Origin: Chryseobacterium taklimakanense
GTDB taxonomy: Bacteria > Bacteroidota > Bacteroidia > Flavobacteriales > Weeksellaceae
Direction: 5' to 3'
NCBI RefSeq assembly: GCF_900187185.1
Contig: NZ_LT906465.1
Coordinates: 186,001-250,000 of the forward strand
Length of the DNA stretch: 64,000 nucleotides
Shown here: positions 25,950-36,086 of the stretch, one piece after another
Numbering within the stretch: the stretch's first letter is position 1
Layout: every line of letters starts with the position of its first letter
Program-made: the position numbers and the translations under genes
The notes under the pieces: model-generated
The model's input: the letters and a program-made list of their open reading frames with translations, nothing else
Database searches by the model: none
Told to the model about the DNA's origin: nothing

Positions 25950-27944
25950 ATGAAACTTAAACATACCATAATTGCTCTCACAGCACCTTTCCTGATGAAT
26001 GCACAAGAATATATGACGCCGGAAATAATGTGGACGCTGAAGAAAATCGGTGTTTCAGTGGTGTCCCCAGAGCAGTCGTCGCTGATCTACAAGGTAAGCC
26101 AGACCGACCTGAAAACCGAGAAGAGCAAATCTGAAAATTATTTTCTGAATATCGGAAACGGGCAGGCTTCAAAAATGGATTTGGGTAAAAAAAGCCTGAT
26201 ACAGTGGGATAAAAATGGGCTGTATGCTCAGGAGGGTGATATAATTTACCTTTCTAAAGATGCCGGCAAAACCTGGTCTGAATTTTATACAATTGGTGAA
26301 GCGGATAATATCGTCATTTCACCAGATGGGCAGAAGGTTGCCTTCAGCAAGCAGGTTCAGGTGGAAACGGTTTATGGCAGGGAAAAGTATAAGGACACAC
26401 CGAATTCTACCGCTCAAATTTATACAGATCTTAATCACAGGCATTGGGATTATTTCAATGAAGGTAAATACAACCACGTTTTTGTGGTGAATAAATCGGA
26501 AAGTGTTGACAAAGCCAAGGATTTGCTGGAAGGAAAAGCCTGGGATTCCCCGCAGCGCCCCTTTGGAGGTGCAGAAGATTTCGTCTGGAGCCCTGATTCT
26601 TCCAAACTGCTTTATGTAACTAAAGCTTTAAGTGGAAAGGAATATGCAAAATCTACCAATACCGATATTTTCGCTTATGATCTGAAATCAGGAACGGTAA
26701 AAAACCTTAGCGAAGGGATGATGGGTTATGATGTTGCTCCGAAATTCTCACCGGACGGAAATTTCCTCTCCTGGCAAAGCATGGCCAGAGACGGTTATGA
26801 AGCAGATAAGAACGACATCATAATCATGAACTGGAAAACCGGTGCCAAAACCAACCTGACCAAAAACTGGGACGAAAGCCTGACCGGCGATGTCTTCTGG
26901 ACTCAGGATTCAAAGAAAATTTATTTTACAACAGCATTCAGAGGGACTAAGCAGCTTTTCTCATTAGATCCAAAAACCTCAAAAATTTCACAGATAACAA
27001 AAGGGAATTTTGATGTGAATGAAATCGTGGCGCAGAATAAAAATTCGCTTTTGGTGACCAGAACCGATATGAACCGCAATGCAGACCTGTTTTCTGTAAA
27101 CCTGAAAGACGGACAAATGACTCAGGTTTCTGATGTGAACAGGGAAACATACGCGAAACTTAAGCCCGCAAAAACGGAACTTAAAATGGTGAAAACCACG
27201 GACGGCAAAGAAATGGGCGTGTGGTTCGTATATCCGCCGAACTTCGATTCCAATAAAAAATATCCTACCTTGCTGTACTGCCAGGGCGGGCCGCAATCTG
27301 CGTTGACGCAATATTTCTCTACAAGATGGAATCCTGGGCTCATGGCCGCAAACGGCTATATCGTAGTGGCTCCAAACCGTCGCGGTATGCCGGGCTGGGG
27401 AACAAAATGGAACGAACAGATCTCGAAGGACTGGGGTGGGCAGGTAATGCAGGATTACCTTGCTGCTGCAGATTACGCGAAAACTTTGAATTATGTGGAT
27501 GGTGACAGAATGGGTGCTGTGGGCGCAAGCTACGGCGGGTACAGCGTGTTTATGCTTGCCGGGATTCACCAGAACCGCTTCAAGACTTTCATTGCACACG
27601 ACGGGCTTTTTGATATGAACTCTTGGGCCCTGACCACAGAGGAACTGTGGTTTGCAAACTGGGATTTGGGAAGTCCTTTCGAACAACCAAAACCAAAGGC
27701 TTACACAGAATTTAATCCGATGACTTATATTGATAACTGGAATAAGCCGATCATGATCATCCAGGGCGGTCTGGATTTCCGCGTGCCGTATGAACAGGGG
27801 CAGGAAGCGTTTCAGGCAGCACAGCTGAAAGGCCTAAAATCTAAATTCCTTTATTTCCCGAATGAAAACCACTGGGTGCTGCACCCTCACAATGGTTTGG
27901 TCTGGCAAAGGGAGTTTTTTGAATGGCTGAAAGAAACATTGTAA
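25950..27944 (+). CDS. S9-family peptidase (prolyl-oligopeptidase/DPP type), exported
   Basis: A 664-residue protein. Signal peptide up to about residue 18 (FLMNAQ). A seven-bladed TolB/WD40-like propeller covers about residues 60-400, and the alpha/beta-hydrolase domain about 400-664. The catalytic serine is in GASYGGYS (near residue 530), the aspartate in GGLDFRVP and the histidine in NENHWVL. It would act in the periplasm on oligopeptides, like bacterial DPP5/acylaminoacyl peptidases. The gene may be read with the small membrane genes upstream, ending at a strong terminator. Confidence 0.88.
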   Translation: MKLKHTIIALTAPFLMNAQEYMTPEIMWTLKKIGVSVVSPEQSSLIYKVSQTDLKTEKSKSENYFLNIGNGQASKMDLGKKSLIQWDKNGLYAQEGDIIYLSKDAGKTWSEFYTIGEADNIVISPDGQKVAFSKQVQVETVYGREKYKDTPNSTAQIYTDLNHRHWDYFNEGKYNHVFVVNKSESVDKAKDLLEGKAWDSPQRPFGGAEDFVWSPDSSKLLYVTKALSGKEYAKSTNTDIFAYDLKSGTVKNLSEGMMGYDVAPKFSPDGNFLSWQSMARDGYEADKNDIIIMNWKTGAKTNLTKNWDESLTGDVFWTQDSKKIYFTTAFRGTKQLFSLDPKTSKISQITKGNFDVNEIVAQNKNSLLVTRTDMNRNADLFSVNLKDGQMTQVSDVNRETYAKLKPAKTELKMVKTTDGKEMGVWFVYPPNFDSNKKYPTLLYCQGGPQSALTQYFSTRWNPGLMAANGYIVVAPNRRGMPGWGTKWNEQISKDWGGQVMQDYLAAADYAKTLNYVDGDRMGAVGASYGGYSVFMLAGIHQNRFKTFIAHDGLFDMNSWALTTEELWFANWDLGSPFEQPKPKAYTEFNPMTYIDNWNKPIMIIQGGLDFRVPYEQGQEAFQAAQLKGLKSKFLYFPNENHWVLHPHNGLVWQREFFEWLKETL

Positions 27945-28042
27945 GCGACAAGATTTTTTATCAACCCCGGATTTTCAGTGATTTACTGCTGAAGAAGTAG
28001 AATTTGAGTGAAAATACGATTTGTATTTATTGTATTTATCAT

Positions 28043-28075
28043 AACCGTCTGAAGGCATTTCAGACGGTTTTTTTA
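28043..28075 (+). terminator. Terminator after the S9 peptidase gene
   Basis: Stem AACCGTCTGAA / TTCAGACGGTT, 5-base loop, seven T residues after the stem. Confidence 0.85.
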
Positions 28076-28238
28076 TAGGTAAAGGACGCGGTAATCATAT
28101 TTCAGCAATATCAGCGAATTAAGTTTGGTTTTGTAAGGTTTCATATGTTACAGCATAACTGCTGTTTCTGGATTTATTGTGCTTAATGGAGTACAGGGCT
28201 TTATTTCTGATATGATTTTGAAATATACTCCTATTTCC

Positions 28239-28269
28239 TTGACTTTCGCTTTTTATAGCCGTATCTTTG
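28239..28269 (+). promoter_or_regulatory. queA promoter (TTG - 20 - TATCTTTG)
   Basis: TTG at 28239-28241 and TATCTTTG at 28262-28269, separated by 20 bases, 35 bases before the queA ATG. It shows that the frame upstream of 28305 is not coding. Confidence 0.65.
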
Positions 28270-28304
28270 CAGACTTTAAAATTTTAATAAAATCCGTAAA
28301 TTTT

Positions 28305-29354
28305 ATGAAAACATCTGATTTCAATTTTGACCTGCCCGAAGAACTGCTGGCAGAACACCCTTCAGAGCACAGAGACGAAGCAAGATTGATGGTGCTGGAC
28401 AGGAAAACAGAAACCATTGAGCATAAACTGTTCAAAGATGTGGTAGATTATTTCGATGAAGGTGATCTTTTTATCATGAACAATACCAAGGTTTTCCCTG
28501 CAAGACTTTATGGAAATAAAGAAAAAACCGGAGCAAAAATTGAGGTTTTCCTGCTGCGCGAACTTGACCGCGAAACCAGAGTTTGGGACGTACTGGTAGA
28601 TCCGGCAAGAAAGATCAGAATTGGCAACAAACTGTTCTTTACTGAAGATGAGTCTTTAGTGGCTGAGGTTATTGACAACACCACTTCCAGAGGGAGAACT
28701 TTGAGATTTTTATACGACGGAACGTATGAAGAATTCCGCGCAAAACTGAAAGAATTGGGGGAAACACCGCTTCCAAAATATATCAAAAGGGCTGTAGAAC
28801 CGGAAGATGCTGAACGTTACCAAACGATTTATGCAAAACACGAAGGTGCTGTAGCTGCGCCAACTGCCGGTTTACACTTCTCCAAACACCTGATGAAGCG
28901 TCTTGAAATCAAAGGAATTGATTTCGCTGAGGTGACGCTCCACGTTGGTTTGGGAACTTTCAATCCGATAGAGGTTGAAGACCTTTCAAAACATAAAATG
29001 GAATCTGAGGAAGCCATCATCGACCAGAAAAATGCCGACATCATCAACAAAGCTGTGGAAGAAAACCGCAGAATCTGCGCAGTTGGTACCACCACCATGA
29101 GAGCGCTGGAAACATCAGTCTCTTCAAACAGGAAAATCGGCCCGTATCACGGCTGGACGAACAAATTCATCTATCCACCACACGATTTCGGGGTTGCCAA
29201 TGCGATGATTACCAATTTCCATACGCCAAAATCAACACTGATCATGATGATCGCCGCATTTGCCGGCAAAGATTTCGTGATGCGTGCCTACGAAGAAGCC
29301 ATCAAAGAAAAATACAAGTTTTACTCTTACGGCGATGCGATGCTGATACTGTAA
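28305..29354 (+). CDS. queA: tRNA queuosine synthesis protein QueA
   Basis: A 349-residue S-adenosylmethionine:tRNA ribosyltransferase-isomerase, which turns preQ1 at the wobble position of tRNA into epoxyqueuosine. Family landmarks: [20 protein letters not shown] at the start, [23 protein letters not shown] near residue 185, [16 protein letters not shown] and [15 protein letters not shown]. The start at ATG 28305 matches the family and follows a clean promoter. rlmN follows after a 68-base gap with a long hairpin. Confidence 0.95.
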   Translation: MKTSDFNFDLPEELLAEHPSEHRDEARLMVLDRKTETIEHKLFKDVVDYFDEGDLFIMNNTKVFPARLYGNKEKTGAKIEVFLLRELDRETRVWDVLVDPARKIRIGNKLFFTEDESLVAEVIDNTTSRGRTLRFLYDGTYEEFRAKLKELGETPLPKYIKRAVEPEDAERYQTIYAKHEGAVAAPTAGLHFSKHLMKRLEIKGIDFAEVTLHVGLGTFNPIEVEDLSKHKMESEEAIIDQKNADIINKAVEENRRICAVGTTTMRALETSVSSNRKIGPYHGWTNKFIYPPHDFGVANAMITNFHTPKSTLIMMIAAFAGKDFVMRAYEEAIKEKYKFYSYGDAMLIL

Positions 29355-29365
29355 GATACAAGATT

Positions 29366-29407
29366 TCAGATACCAGACATCAGATTTTTCTGATGTCTGC
29401 TATCTGA
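29366..29407. repeat. Long hairpin between queA and rlmN
   Basis: TCAGATACCAGACATCAGA, a 4-base loop, then TCTGATGTCTGCTATCTGA: 18 of 19 positions pair. No T-tract follows it directly. It may act as terminator, processing site or a mobile palindrome of the REP type. Confidence 0.7.
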
Positions 29408-29422
29408 GATGTGAAATCGATT

Positions 29423-30457
29423 ATGAAAGACATCAGAACTTTATCACTGGATCAGCTTAAGGATTATTTTGTAACCTTGGGTGAAAAACCATTCCGCGCG
29501 AAACAGGTTTACGACTGGTTGTGGAGCAAGAACCTGCATTCCATTGATGAAATGACGAATCTTTCAAAAGATTTGAGAGATAAAATCTCACAGGAATTCT
29601 GCATCAATCCGGTTTCGGTTGACCAACTTCAGAAATCCACCGACGGAACCATAAAAAACGGCGTGAAACTCCACGACGGTCTTATGGTAGAATCCGTTTT
29701 AATTCCGACAGAAACCAGAACTACAGCGTGTGTTTCCTCACAGGTAGGATGTTCGCTAAACTGCGAATTCTGCGCCACCGCCAAGCTGAAAAGGATGCGG
29801 AATCTGGAAGTGGCAGAAATTGTAGATCAGGTGGCGCTGATCGACCGGCAAAGCAAAATGTATTTCGACAGGCCGCTCTCCAATATTGTTTTTATGGGAA
29901 TGGGCGAGCCGATGATGAACTATAAAAACGTGGTAGAGGCAATCAGAAAAATCACCAAGCCGGAAGGTTTGGGAATGTCGCCACGAAGAATCACCGTTTC
30001 CACATCGGGAATCCCGAAAATGATTAAAATGCTCGCGGACGAGGATTTGAAGGTGAAACTGGCTTTATCACTACATTCCGCGATAGAAGAAACCCGAAAT
30101 GAGATTATGCCGTTTTCGGAAAAGTTTCCTTTGGACGAAATTATGGATTCTCTGAAATATTGGTACCAGAAAACCGGGAATGTCATCACATTCGAATATT
30201 GTGTCTGGGGCGGCATCAATGACAATGATGAACACATTAAAGCGTTAATTAAATATTGCCGGCAAGTTCCCAGCAAAGTTAATCTCATCCAGTACAATCC
30301 AATTGGGGAGGGCAAATTCGACCACCGAAGTATTAAATCTGAAGAAAAGTATGTCCGGGAACTCACGAAAGCCGGAATCACCGTAATGGTGCGCCGGAGT
30401 AGGGGCGCAGATATCGACGCAGCGTGCGGACAGTTGGCCAATAAAACTTCGGATTAA
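29423..30457 (+). CDS. rlmN: Dual-specificity RNA methyltransferase RlmN
   Basis: A 344-residue radical-SAM enzyme that makes 2-methyladenosine at A2503 of 23S rRNA and at A37 of some tRNAs. The CSLNCEFC motif (CxxxCxxC, near residues 109-116) binds the [4Fe-4S] cluster; FMGMGEPMMNY is the SAM-binding GEP motif; the C-terminal GADIDAACGQL holds the catalytic cysteine. The ATG at 29423 matches the family start (KDIRTLSLDQL); a GTG at 29411 would add four residues. Together with queA it forms an RNA-modification pair. Confidence 0.93.
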   Translation: MKDIRTLSLDQLKDYFVTLGEKPFRAKQVYDWLWSKNLHSIDEMTNLSKDLRDKISQEFCINPVSVDQLQKSTDGTIKNGVKLHDGLMVESVLIPTETRTTACVSSQVGCSLNCEFCATAKLKRMRNLEVAEIVDQVALIDRQSKMYFDRPLSNIVFMGMGEPMMNYKNVVEAIRKITKPEGLGMSPRRITVSTSGIPKMIKMLADEDLKVKLALSLHSAIEETRNEIMPFSEKFPLDEIMDSLKYWYQKTGNVITFEYCVWGGINDNDEHIKALIKYCRQVPSKVNLIQYNPIGEGKFDHRSIKSEEKYVRELTKAGITVMVRRSRGADIDAACGQLANKTSD

Positions 30458-30458
30458 A

Positions 30459-31175
30459 ATGTTTGCGCACACAGGAAAAACCAGGACCAGCAACCACAAT
30501 TTGGGAATCGCATCCCTGCTTTCCTTTGTGGCAGGCTTGGTAAACGTGGTGGGATTTTTTTCGGTGGCAAAACTTACCACCAATGTCACGGGCCATTTTG
30601 CTTTTTTTGTGGACGAAGCTTTCCGGATGAATTATATAACGGCTTTCCATGTAGCGCTGTACGTTTTTTTCTTTTTTCTGGGTGCCTTTATCTCCAATAT
30701 CATGGTGGAAACCTTTTCCCGGATCAGTGAAAATTATACCTACATTTTTCCCGTTTTACTCGAAGCTGCGATCCTGGCCGTCATCGCTTTGGGCGGACAG
30801 GTCTTTATAGAATCCAATCCGGATATTATAGCTTTCAGCCTTTTGTTTGCAATGGGTCTGCAAAATTCGCTGGTTACAACAATTTCTAATTCTGTCGTAA
30901 GGACTACCCATCTTACCGGACTTTTTACCGACATGGGTATTGATTTTTCGCAACTCTTTTTTTACAAAAGCCGCAAACAGAAACAAGAACTCCTTAAATC
31001 CATAAAGCTGCGTCTTACAATTATTTGGATGTTTTTTGCCGGTGGTATCGTGGGCGGATCGCTGTTTGAAAATTTTGGGATCAAAAGTTTACTGGGCGGA
31101 GCTTTACTTTTATTGGCGGGTTTGCTTTTTGATTTTATAAAAATCCGCCTGTTGCTTTTAAAGAGAAAATTATGA
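30459..31175 (+). CDS. YoaK/DUF1275-family membrane protein
   Basis: A 238-residue protein with about six hydrophobic helices: SLLSFVAGLVNVVGFFSVAK, FVALYVFFFFLGAF-like second pair, and LTIIWMFFAGGIVGGSLF. The motifs LTTNVTGHFAFF and VRTTHLTGLFTDMG are diagnostic for DUF1275. Function unknown, presumably a transporter-like inner-membrane protein. It starts 1 base after rlmN and overlaps the next gene by 4 bases. Confidence 0.82.
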   Translation: MFAHTGKTRTSNHNLGIASLLSFVAGLVNVVGFFSVAKLTTNVTGHFAFFVDEAFRMNYITAFHVALYVFFFFLGAFISNIMVETFSRISENYTYIFPVLLEAAILAVIALGGQVFIESNPDIIAFSLLFAMGLQNSLVTTISNSVVRTTHLTGLFTDMGIDFSQLFFYKSRKQKQELLKSIKLRLTIIWMFFAGGIVGGSLFENFGIKSLLGGALLLLAGLLFDFIKIRLLLLKRKL

Positions 31176-32065
31176 CCAAGAAAACCTTTTTCCTTCTGTC
31201 TTTTTTATATGTCTTAAATATTTCGGCCCAACAGAATTATGAATGGCTGAAAATCAAAAAATATAAAGTTGCCACCCTTTCTGACGGGCTGAAAGAAACA
31301 TCAGGCCTGAAATTCGCCGGTGAAAAACTCTACTCCTTTAATGACGGCGGCAACACTTCTGAAATTTTTGAACTCGATAAATCCACTGGAAGCATCATTA
31401 ATAAAATCAACACAGGTTTAACGAATACGGACTGGGAAGCGCTTACTTCTGATGAAACCCATTTCTACATTGGTGATTTCGGAAACAACTGGGGCATCAG
31501 GAAAGATTTGAAAATTTATAAAATTCCGCATTCTTCTCCAACTTATCCCGCAACTGCTGAAATCATAAGCTTTCAGTACCCGGAACAGAAAGAATTTATA
31601 GGGAAGCCGCACAACAACAATTGGGATGCAGAAAGCCTTATCTATAAAGACGGCAAACTTCATATTTTTACAAAAGAATGGCAGTCGTATCAAACTGCGC
31701 ATTACCGTTTGAGCTCAACGTCGTCTGAGGAAATCCAGAACGCTGAAAAACTGGAGGCTTATAATCTTGGTTACCTTGCCACCGATGCTTCTTATTTTAA
31801 AAATAAGCTGTATATCATCGGTTATACCAGGAAAATGGAGGTTTTTCTTACGGTTTTTAAAGAAGACCAGGACGGCAAATTTTTCACGCAGAAACCACAG
31901 AAATATTACCTTGGACAAACTTCAAAACTTGGACAAATCGAGGGAATTGCAGTGAATGATGACGGAATGTACATTTCCGGTGAAGCATTTAAGTTTAAGA
32001 TTTTCAATGCAAAGCCATCATTCTACTTTATACCAACGGATAAACTGCCTTGGGTCTCGCCTTAA
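31172..32065 (+). CDS. Exported protein of unknown function, beta-propeller-like
   Basis: A 297-residue protein with a signal peptide (FFLLSFLYVLNISAQ, cleavage near residue 19). The mature part has repeated short beta segments with glycines and tryptophans, for example LYSFNDGGNTSEIFELD, HFYIGDFGNNWGIRKDLKIY and LYIIGYTRKM, compatible with a propeller of the SdiA-regulated or T9SS-associated kind. No catalytic motif recognised. Overlaps the DUF1275 gene by 4 bases. Confidence 0.7.
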   Translation: MTKKTFFLLSFLYVLNISAQQNYEWLKIKKYKVATLSDGLKETSGLKFAGEKLYSFNDGGNTSEIFELDKSTGSIINKINTGLTNTDWEALTSDETHFYIGDFGNNWGIRKDLKIYKIPHSSPTYPATAEIISFQYPEQKEFIGKPHNNNWDAESLIYKDGKLHIFTKEWQSYQTAHYRLSSTSSEEIQNAEKLEAYNLGYLATDASYFKNKLYIIGYTRKMEVFLTVFKEDQDGKFFTQKPQKYYLGQTSKLGQIEGIAVNDDGMYISGEAFKFKIFNAKPSFYFIPTDKLPWVSP

Positions 32066-32092
32066 ACGGTTTTACTTTTACTTTAAATCGAT

Positions 32093-32100
32093 TATATTTG
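32093..32100 (+). promoter_or_regulatory. -7 promoter box for the polyprenyl synthase gene
   Basis: TATATTTG, 41 bases before the GTG start at 32142. Confidence 0.5.
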
Positions 32101-32141
32101 TAGAATCATATCCTGTTTAATTCAACACCAATTATCACTCT

Positions 32142-33119
32142 GTGCCGAATATTGTAGAAGACATTAAAATGCCGATTGCAGCAGAAATGAAACTTTTTGA
32201 GCAGAAGTTTTATGAATCGATGCAGAGTAATGTGCCGCTATTGGATAAGGTAACCCGTTTTATCGTCACCACCAAGGGGAAACAGATGCGTCCGATGTTT
32301 GTCTTCCTCTGCGCGAAACTGATTGGCGGGGTGAATGAGAAAACGTTTCGCGGCGCGTCAATGATCGAGCTCATTCACACGGCCACACTGGTGCATGATG
32401 ATGTGGTGGATGAAAGTTTTAAACGAAGGAATTTTTTTTCCATAAATGCGCTTTGGAAGAATAAAATAGCAGTTTTGGTTGGTGATTACCTTTTGTCAAA
32501 ATCAGTTTTGCTTTCCACAGATAATAAGGATTATGATTTATTGGCTGTGATTTCCAGAACGATACGCGAAATGTCCGAAGGCGAACTGCTCCAGCTCGAG
32601 AAAGCCAGAAAACTCGACATTACTGAAGAGGTTTACTATGAAATTATCCGCCAGAAGACCGCGACACTGATTGCTGCCTGTTGTGAAATTGGAGTGCTTT
32701 CAAACGGCGCCGATGAGAATTTAGCAAAAAAAATGCAGGATTTTGGCACATACACCGGTATGGCATTTCAGATCAAAGACGATTTGTTCGATTATTTGAG
32801 TTCCAATTTTATCGGAAAACCTGTCGGCATCGACATCAAGGAACAGAAAATGACTTTGCCTTTAATTTATACATTAAAAACGGCAAAAGAAATCGACCGT
32901 AAATATTTCTTCAATACCATAAAACGCTATAATAATAACCCGAAGCGTGTAAAGGAACTGATCGAATTTGTGAAAAAATCCGGCGGTTTGGACTATGCGG
33001 TTGGAGTTATGAAAGATTTTCAGCAAAAAGCCAAAGATATTCTTTCAGAATTCCCTGAATCGGAGGCAAAAACTTCACTTAATCTGATGCTGGACTACGT
33101 GATTGAACGGAAATTCTAG
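32142..33119 (+). CDS. Polyprenyl diphosphate synthase (GTG start)
   Basis: A 325-residue trans-isoprenyl diphosphate synthase. The first aspartate motif is HDDVVDE (near residue 87), the second is KDDLFDY (near residue 213), and GKQMRP binds isopentenyl diphosphate. Length and sequence fit the quinone side-chain (octaprenyl/heptaprenyl) synthases of Flavobacteriia, although such an enzyme could also make shorter prenyl chains. The first codon is GTG, 41 bases after a promoter box; the next in-frame ATG would remove family-conserved residues. Confidence 0.88.
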   Translation: MPNIVEDIKMPIAAEMKLFEQKFYESMQSNVPLLDKVTRFIVTTKGKQMRPMFVFLCAKLIGGVNEKTFRGASMIELIHTATLVHDDVVDESFKRRNFFSINALWKNKIAVLVGDYLLSKSVLLSTDNKDYDLLAVISRTIREMSEGELLQLEKARKLDITEEVYYEIIRQKTATLIAACCEIGVLSNGADENLAKKMQDFGTYTGMAFQIKDDLFDYLSSNFIGKPVGIDIKEQKMTLPLIYTLKTAKEIDRKYFFNTIKRYNNNPKRVKELIEFVKKSGGLDYAVGVMKDFQQKAKDILSEFPESEAKTSLNLMLDYVIERKF

Positions 33120-33457
33120 CAGATTCCTCATTTATATTACCATAGATTTTTTATGCCGCCTGCGATGGCTGGTATATCTTTTTTCACCGCCAGAGAATAA
33201 CTGTCGGCGAAATTAACTTAAACACCAGGCTTTAATTAGCAGGTTAGATTTGGTTCTCTTTTTTAATCTTATAGAATTTTTTGTATGGTAACTCTCAAAA
33301 TTTCATGATCTTTAACGCATAACCGATTGTAAATCTTATCATTAATGCATAAACTGGAAATGCGGGTTGTAAAATGTTTATTGCGGAATTTTCAATGATT
33401 TAGGTTTAAAATATTAATTCAGCAAAATTGTTATCTTTGTGAAAATCTAATGAAATA
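33120..33457. other. 338-bp intergenic region
   Basis: No gene, tRNA or clear terminator seen. The right end carries a promoter box (33432-33439) for the next gene. The rest is AT-rich and featureless to the eye. Confidence 0.5.
33432..33439 (+). promoter_or_regulatory. -7 promoter box for the E1 dehydrogenase gene
   Basis: TATCTTTG, 18 bases before the ATG at 33458. Confidence 0.5.
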
Positions 33458-35884
33458 ATGCAGACAACTTATATCGAAACGCAGCAGGTTTCTTTTCAGG
33501 ATTTTAAGAATTCAGTGCTTGAAGATTACAGGCTTGGAAGGATTTCCCGCGAAATGTCATACCTCGGAAGAAGGGAAGTTCTCACCGGGAAAGCCAAATT
33601 CGGGATATTCGGGGATGGTAAGGAACTTCCTCAACTGGCTATGGCAAAGGTTTTCAGGGAAGGGGACTGGCGTTCGGGCTATTACCGCGACCAGACTTTT
33701 GCGATGGCTGCAGACGCGCTTACTGTAGAAAGTTTCTTTGCACAGCTTTACGCCGATACGAGCATTGAGCGCGAGCCGGCATCTGCAGGACGACAAATGA
33801 ACGGGCACTACGCTACACGCAGCCTGAACGAGGACGGGAGCTGGAAAGATTTAACCAAAATAAAAAATATTTCTTCCGATATTTCACCTACAGCCGGACA
33901 AATGCCTAGATTACTAGGTTTGGCACTGGCTTCCAAAGTTTTCAAAACTGTAAAATTTGAAGGTTCCGAAAAATTTTCAAATAACGGAAATGAAATAGCT
34001 TTTGGAACGATTGGCGATGCTTCCACTGCTGAAGGCCATTTCTGGGAAACTCTGAATGCAGCCTGTGCCCTGCAGGTTCCGATGATTGTTTCAATTTGGG
34101 ATGACGGCTACGGAATTTCTGTACCCACGCACAATCAGAGAGCAAAAGCAGATATCGCAGAAATGCTTTCCGGATTTCAACGTAAAGAGGGCGAAAACCA
34201 GGGTTGCGAAATCATCCAGGTAAAAGCGTGGGATTATCCGGCACTTTTAGATGCTTATGCCCGGGCTGAACATTTTGCCCGAACAGAAAGTATTCCTGTG
34301 GTTATTCACGTGATTGAAGTGACGCAGCCGCAGGGACACTCCACTTCCGGGTCGCACGAAAGATATAAAGACGAGCAAAGACTGGCTTGGGAAGGAGAAC
34401 ATGACGGCTTGGTAAAATTCAGGGAATGGATTTTAAATTATTCTGTTGAACTGGAAGGCCGTGAGGAAATTTTAGCAACCGCAGAAGACCTGGATGCCAT
34501 TGAGGCTGAAGCAAAAAAAACTGTGAAAGAGGGTCAGAAAAAAGCGTGGGACAATTATCAGGCGCCAATTCTTGCGATGAAAAGCGAAGTGTTGAGCTTA
34601 GTTGAAAAACTGCAGCAGAATGCGGGTGTCGCCGAAGAAGTTTCCAAATTCAATAAACTGATTTCAGTAGCGAAGCGCGATGTTTTTCATTTGGCAAGAA
34701 AAGTTCTGTTGGTAACCCGAGGGACTGATTCTGCGGAAAGAGCGGCACTTCACAATAAATACAACGAATTATTAAAAACCGAAAAAGACAATTATTCATC
34801 GCATCTTTATTCACAGTCTCAATGGAAAGCGACTAATGTGCAGGAGGTAAAGCCTGTATATTCTGAAAACTCGCAGGAGGTTGACGGAAGGGTAGTTGTA
34901 AGGAATAACTTTGATAAAATCTTCGAAAAATATCCTGAAACTTTAGTTTTTGGTGAAGATGCCGGAAATATCGGTGACGTAAACCAGGGTCTTGAAGGTA
35001 TGCAGGAAAAATATGGAGAACTGAGGGTTGCCGATACGGGAATCCGTGAAGCGACGATTCTTGGCCAGGGCCTTGGTATGGCAATGCGAGGACTAAGACC
35101 AATTGCTGAGATCCAGTATCTTGACTATATTCTTTACTGTCTGCAAGGCATGAGCGACGATTTGGCAACGGTGCAGTATCGTACAAAAGGCGGCCAGAAA
35201 GCACCTCTTATCATCAGAACGCGTGGCCACAGGCTCGAGGGAATCTGGCATTCAGGATCCCCGATGGCTGGTATCATCAACCTTTCCAAAGGTATCAATA
35301 TTTTGGTGCCAAGAAACCTTACGAAGGCAGCAGGATTCTACAACACCATGTTGCAGAGCGACGAGCCTGCACTGATCGTGGAATGCCTTAACGGTTACAG
35401 ATTGAAAGAAAAACAACCTGATAATTTGGGTGAATTCACTGTTCCGGTTGGTAAGATTGAAGTGACAAAAGAAGGTTCTGATGTAACGCTGGTAACTTAT
35501 GGTTCAACCTGGAGAATTGTGATGGAAGCAGCAAACGAACTTGAAAAATTTGGAATTTCTGCAGAAGTAATCGATGTGCAGTCATTGATTCCATTCGATT
35601 TAACTTCAGAAATTGCCGGGAGTTTAAAGAAAACCAGCCGCCTTGTCGTGATCGACGAGGATGTGGAAGGCGGAACCTCGGCATTTATTCTTCAGCAGAT
35701 TTTGGAGAAACAGAAAGGCTTCCGGTACCTCGATTCCGATCCCGTAACGATTGCTGCGGAAGATCACCGACCGGCTTACGCGAGCGATGGCGACTACTTC
35801 AGCAAGCCATCCGCAGACGATATTTTAGAGAGGGTTTATGGTATGTTCCACGAAAACAATCCCAATAAATTTCCAAAATTATAA
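33458..35884 (+). CDS. 2-oxoacid dehydrogenase E1, fused alpha-beta subunits
   Basis: An 808-residue protein. The alpha half (about residues 1-440) carries the thiamine diphosphate motif GDASTAEGHFWETLNAA (near residue 187) and GHSTSGSHERY; the beta half (about 470-808) carries VFGEDAG, the RTRGHRLEGIWHSGSP stretch and a C-terminal transketolase domain. Such fused E1 proteins of Bacteroidota are annotated as 2-oxoisovalerate (branched-chain) dehydrogenases. No E2 acyltransferase gene is next to it, but a lipoamide dehydrogenase gene lies 1 kb downstream. Substrate is inferred from family only. A terminator follows. Confidence 0.9.
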   Translation: MQTTYIETQQVSFQDFKNSVLEDYRLGRISREMSYLGRREVLTGKAKFGIFGDGKELPQLAMAKVFREGDWRSGYYRDQTFAMAADALTVESFFAQLYADTSIEREPASAGRQMNGHYATRSLNEDGSWKDLTKIKNISSDISPTAGQMPRLLGLALASKVFKTVKFEGSEKFSNNGNEIAFGTIGDASTAEGHFWETLNAACALQVPMIVSIWDDGYGISVPTHNQRAKADIAEMLSGFQRKEGENQGCEIIQVKAWDYPALLDAYARAEHFARTESIPVVIHVIEVTQPQGHSTSGSHERYKDEQRLAWEGEHDGLVKFREWILNYSVELEGREEILATAEDLDAIEAEAKKTVKEGQKKAWDNYQAPILAMKSEVLSLVEKLQQNAGVAEEVSKFNKLISVAKRDVFHLARKVLLVTRGTDSAERAALHNKYNELLKTEKDNYSSHLYSQSQWKATNVQEVKPVYSENSQEVDGRVVVRNNFDKIFEKYPETLVFGEDAGNIGDVNQGLEGMQEKYGELRVADTGIREATILGQGLGMAMRGLRPIAEIQYLDYILYCLQGMSDDLATVQYRTKGGQKAPLIIRTRGHRLEGIWHSGSPMAGIINLSKGINILVPRNLTKAAGFYNTMLQSDEPALIVECLNGYRLKEKQPDNLGEFTVPVGKIEVTKEGSDVTLVTYGSTWRIVMEAANELEKFGISAEVIDVQSLIPFDLTSEIAGSLKKTSRLVVIDEDVEGGTSAFILQQILEKQKGFRYLDSDPVTIAAEDHRPAYASDGDYFSKPSADDILERVYGMFHENNPNKFPKL

Positions 35885-35889
35885 ATTCC

Positions 35890-35920
35890 AAAAGCAGATG
35901 AAAATCTGCTTTTATTTTTT
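35890..35920 (+). terminator. Terminator after the E1 gene
   Basis: Stem AAAAGCAGAT / ATCTGCTTTT with a GAAA loop, then a T-rich run. Confidence 0.8.
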
Positions 35921-36086
35921 TTCCTTAAATCTGTAGGATAAATCCTTACTGAGGATCATGTTTTTGTGATCATTGAACATCACAACGGATGAATTGAACT
36001 TCTGCTATATGGGTTTATGGCATTTTTTTGAAATTACCTTTTGGCTTATTCTTTGTTTTTAGTTTTTTCAAACCAAATTAAAACAT

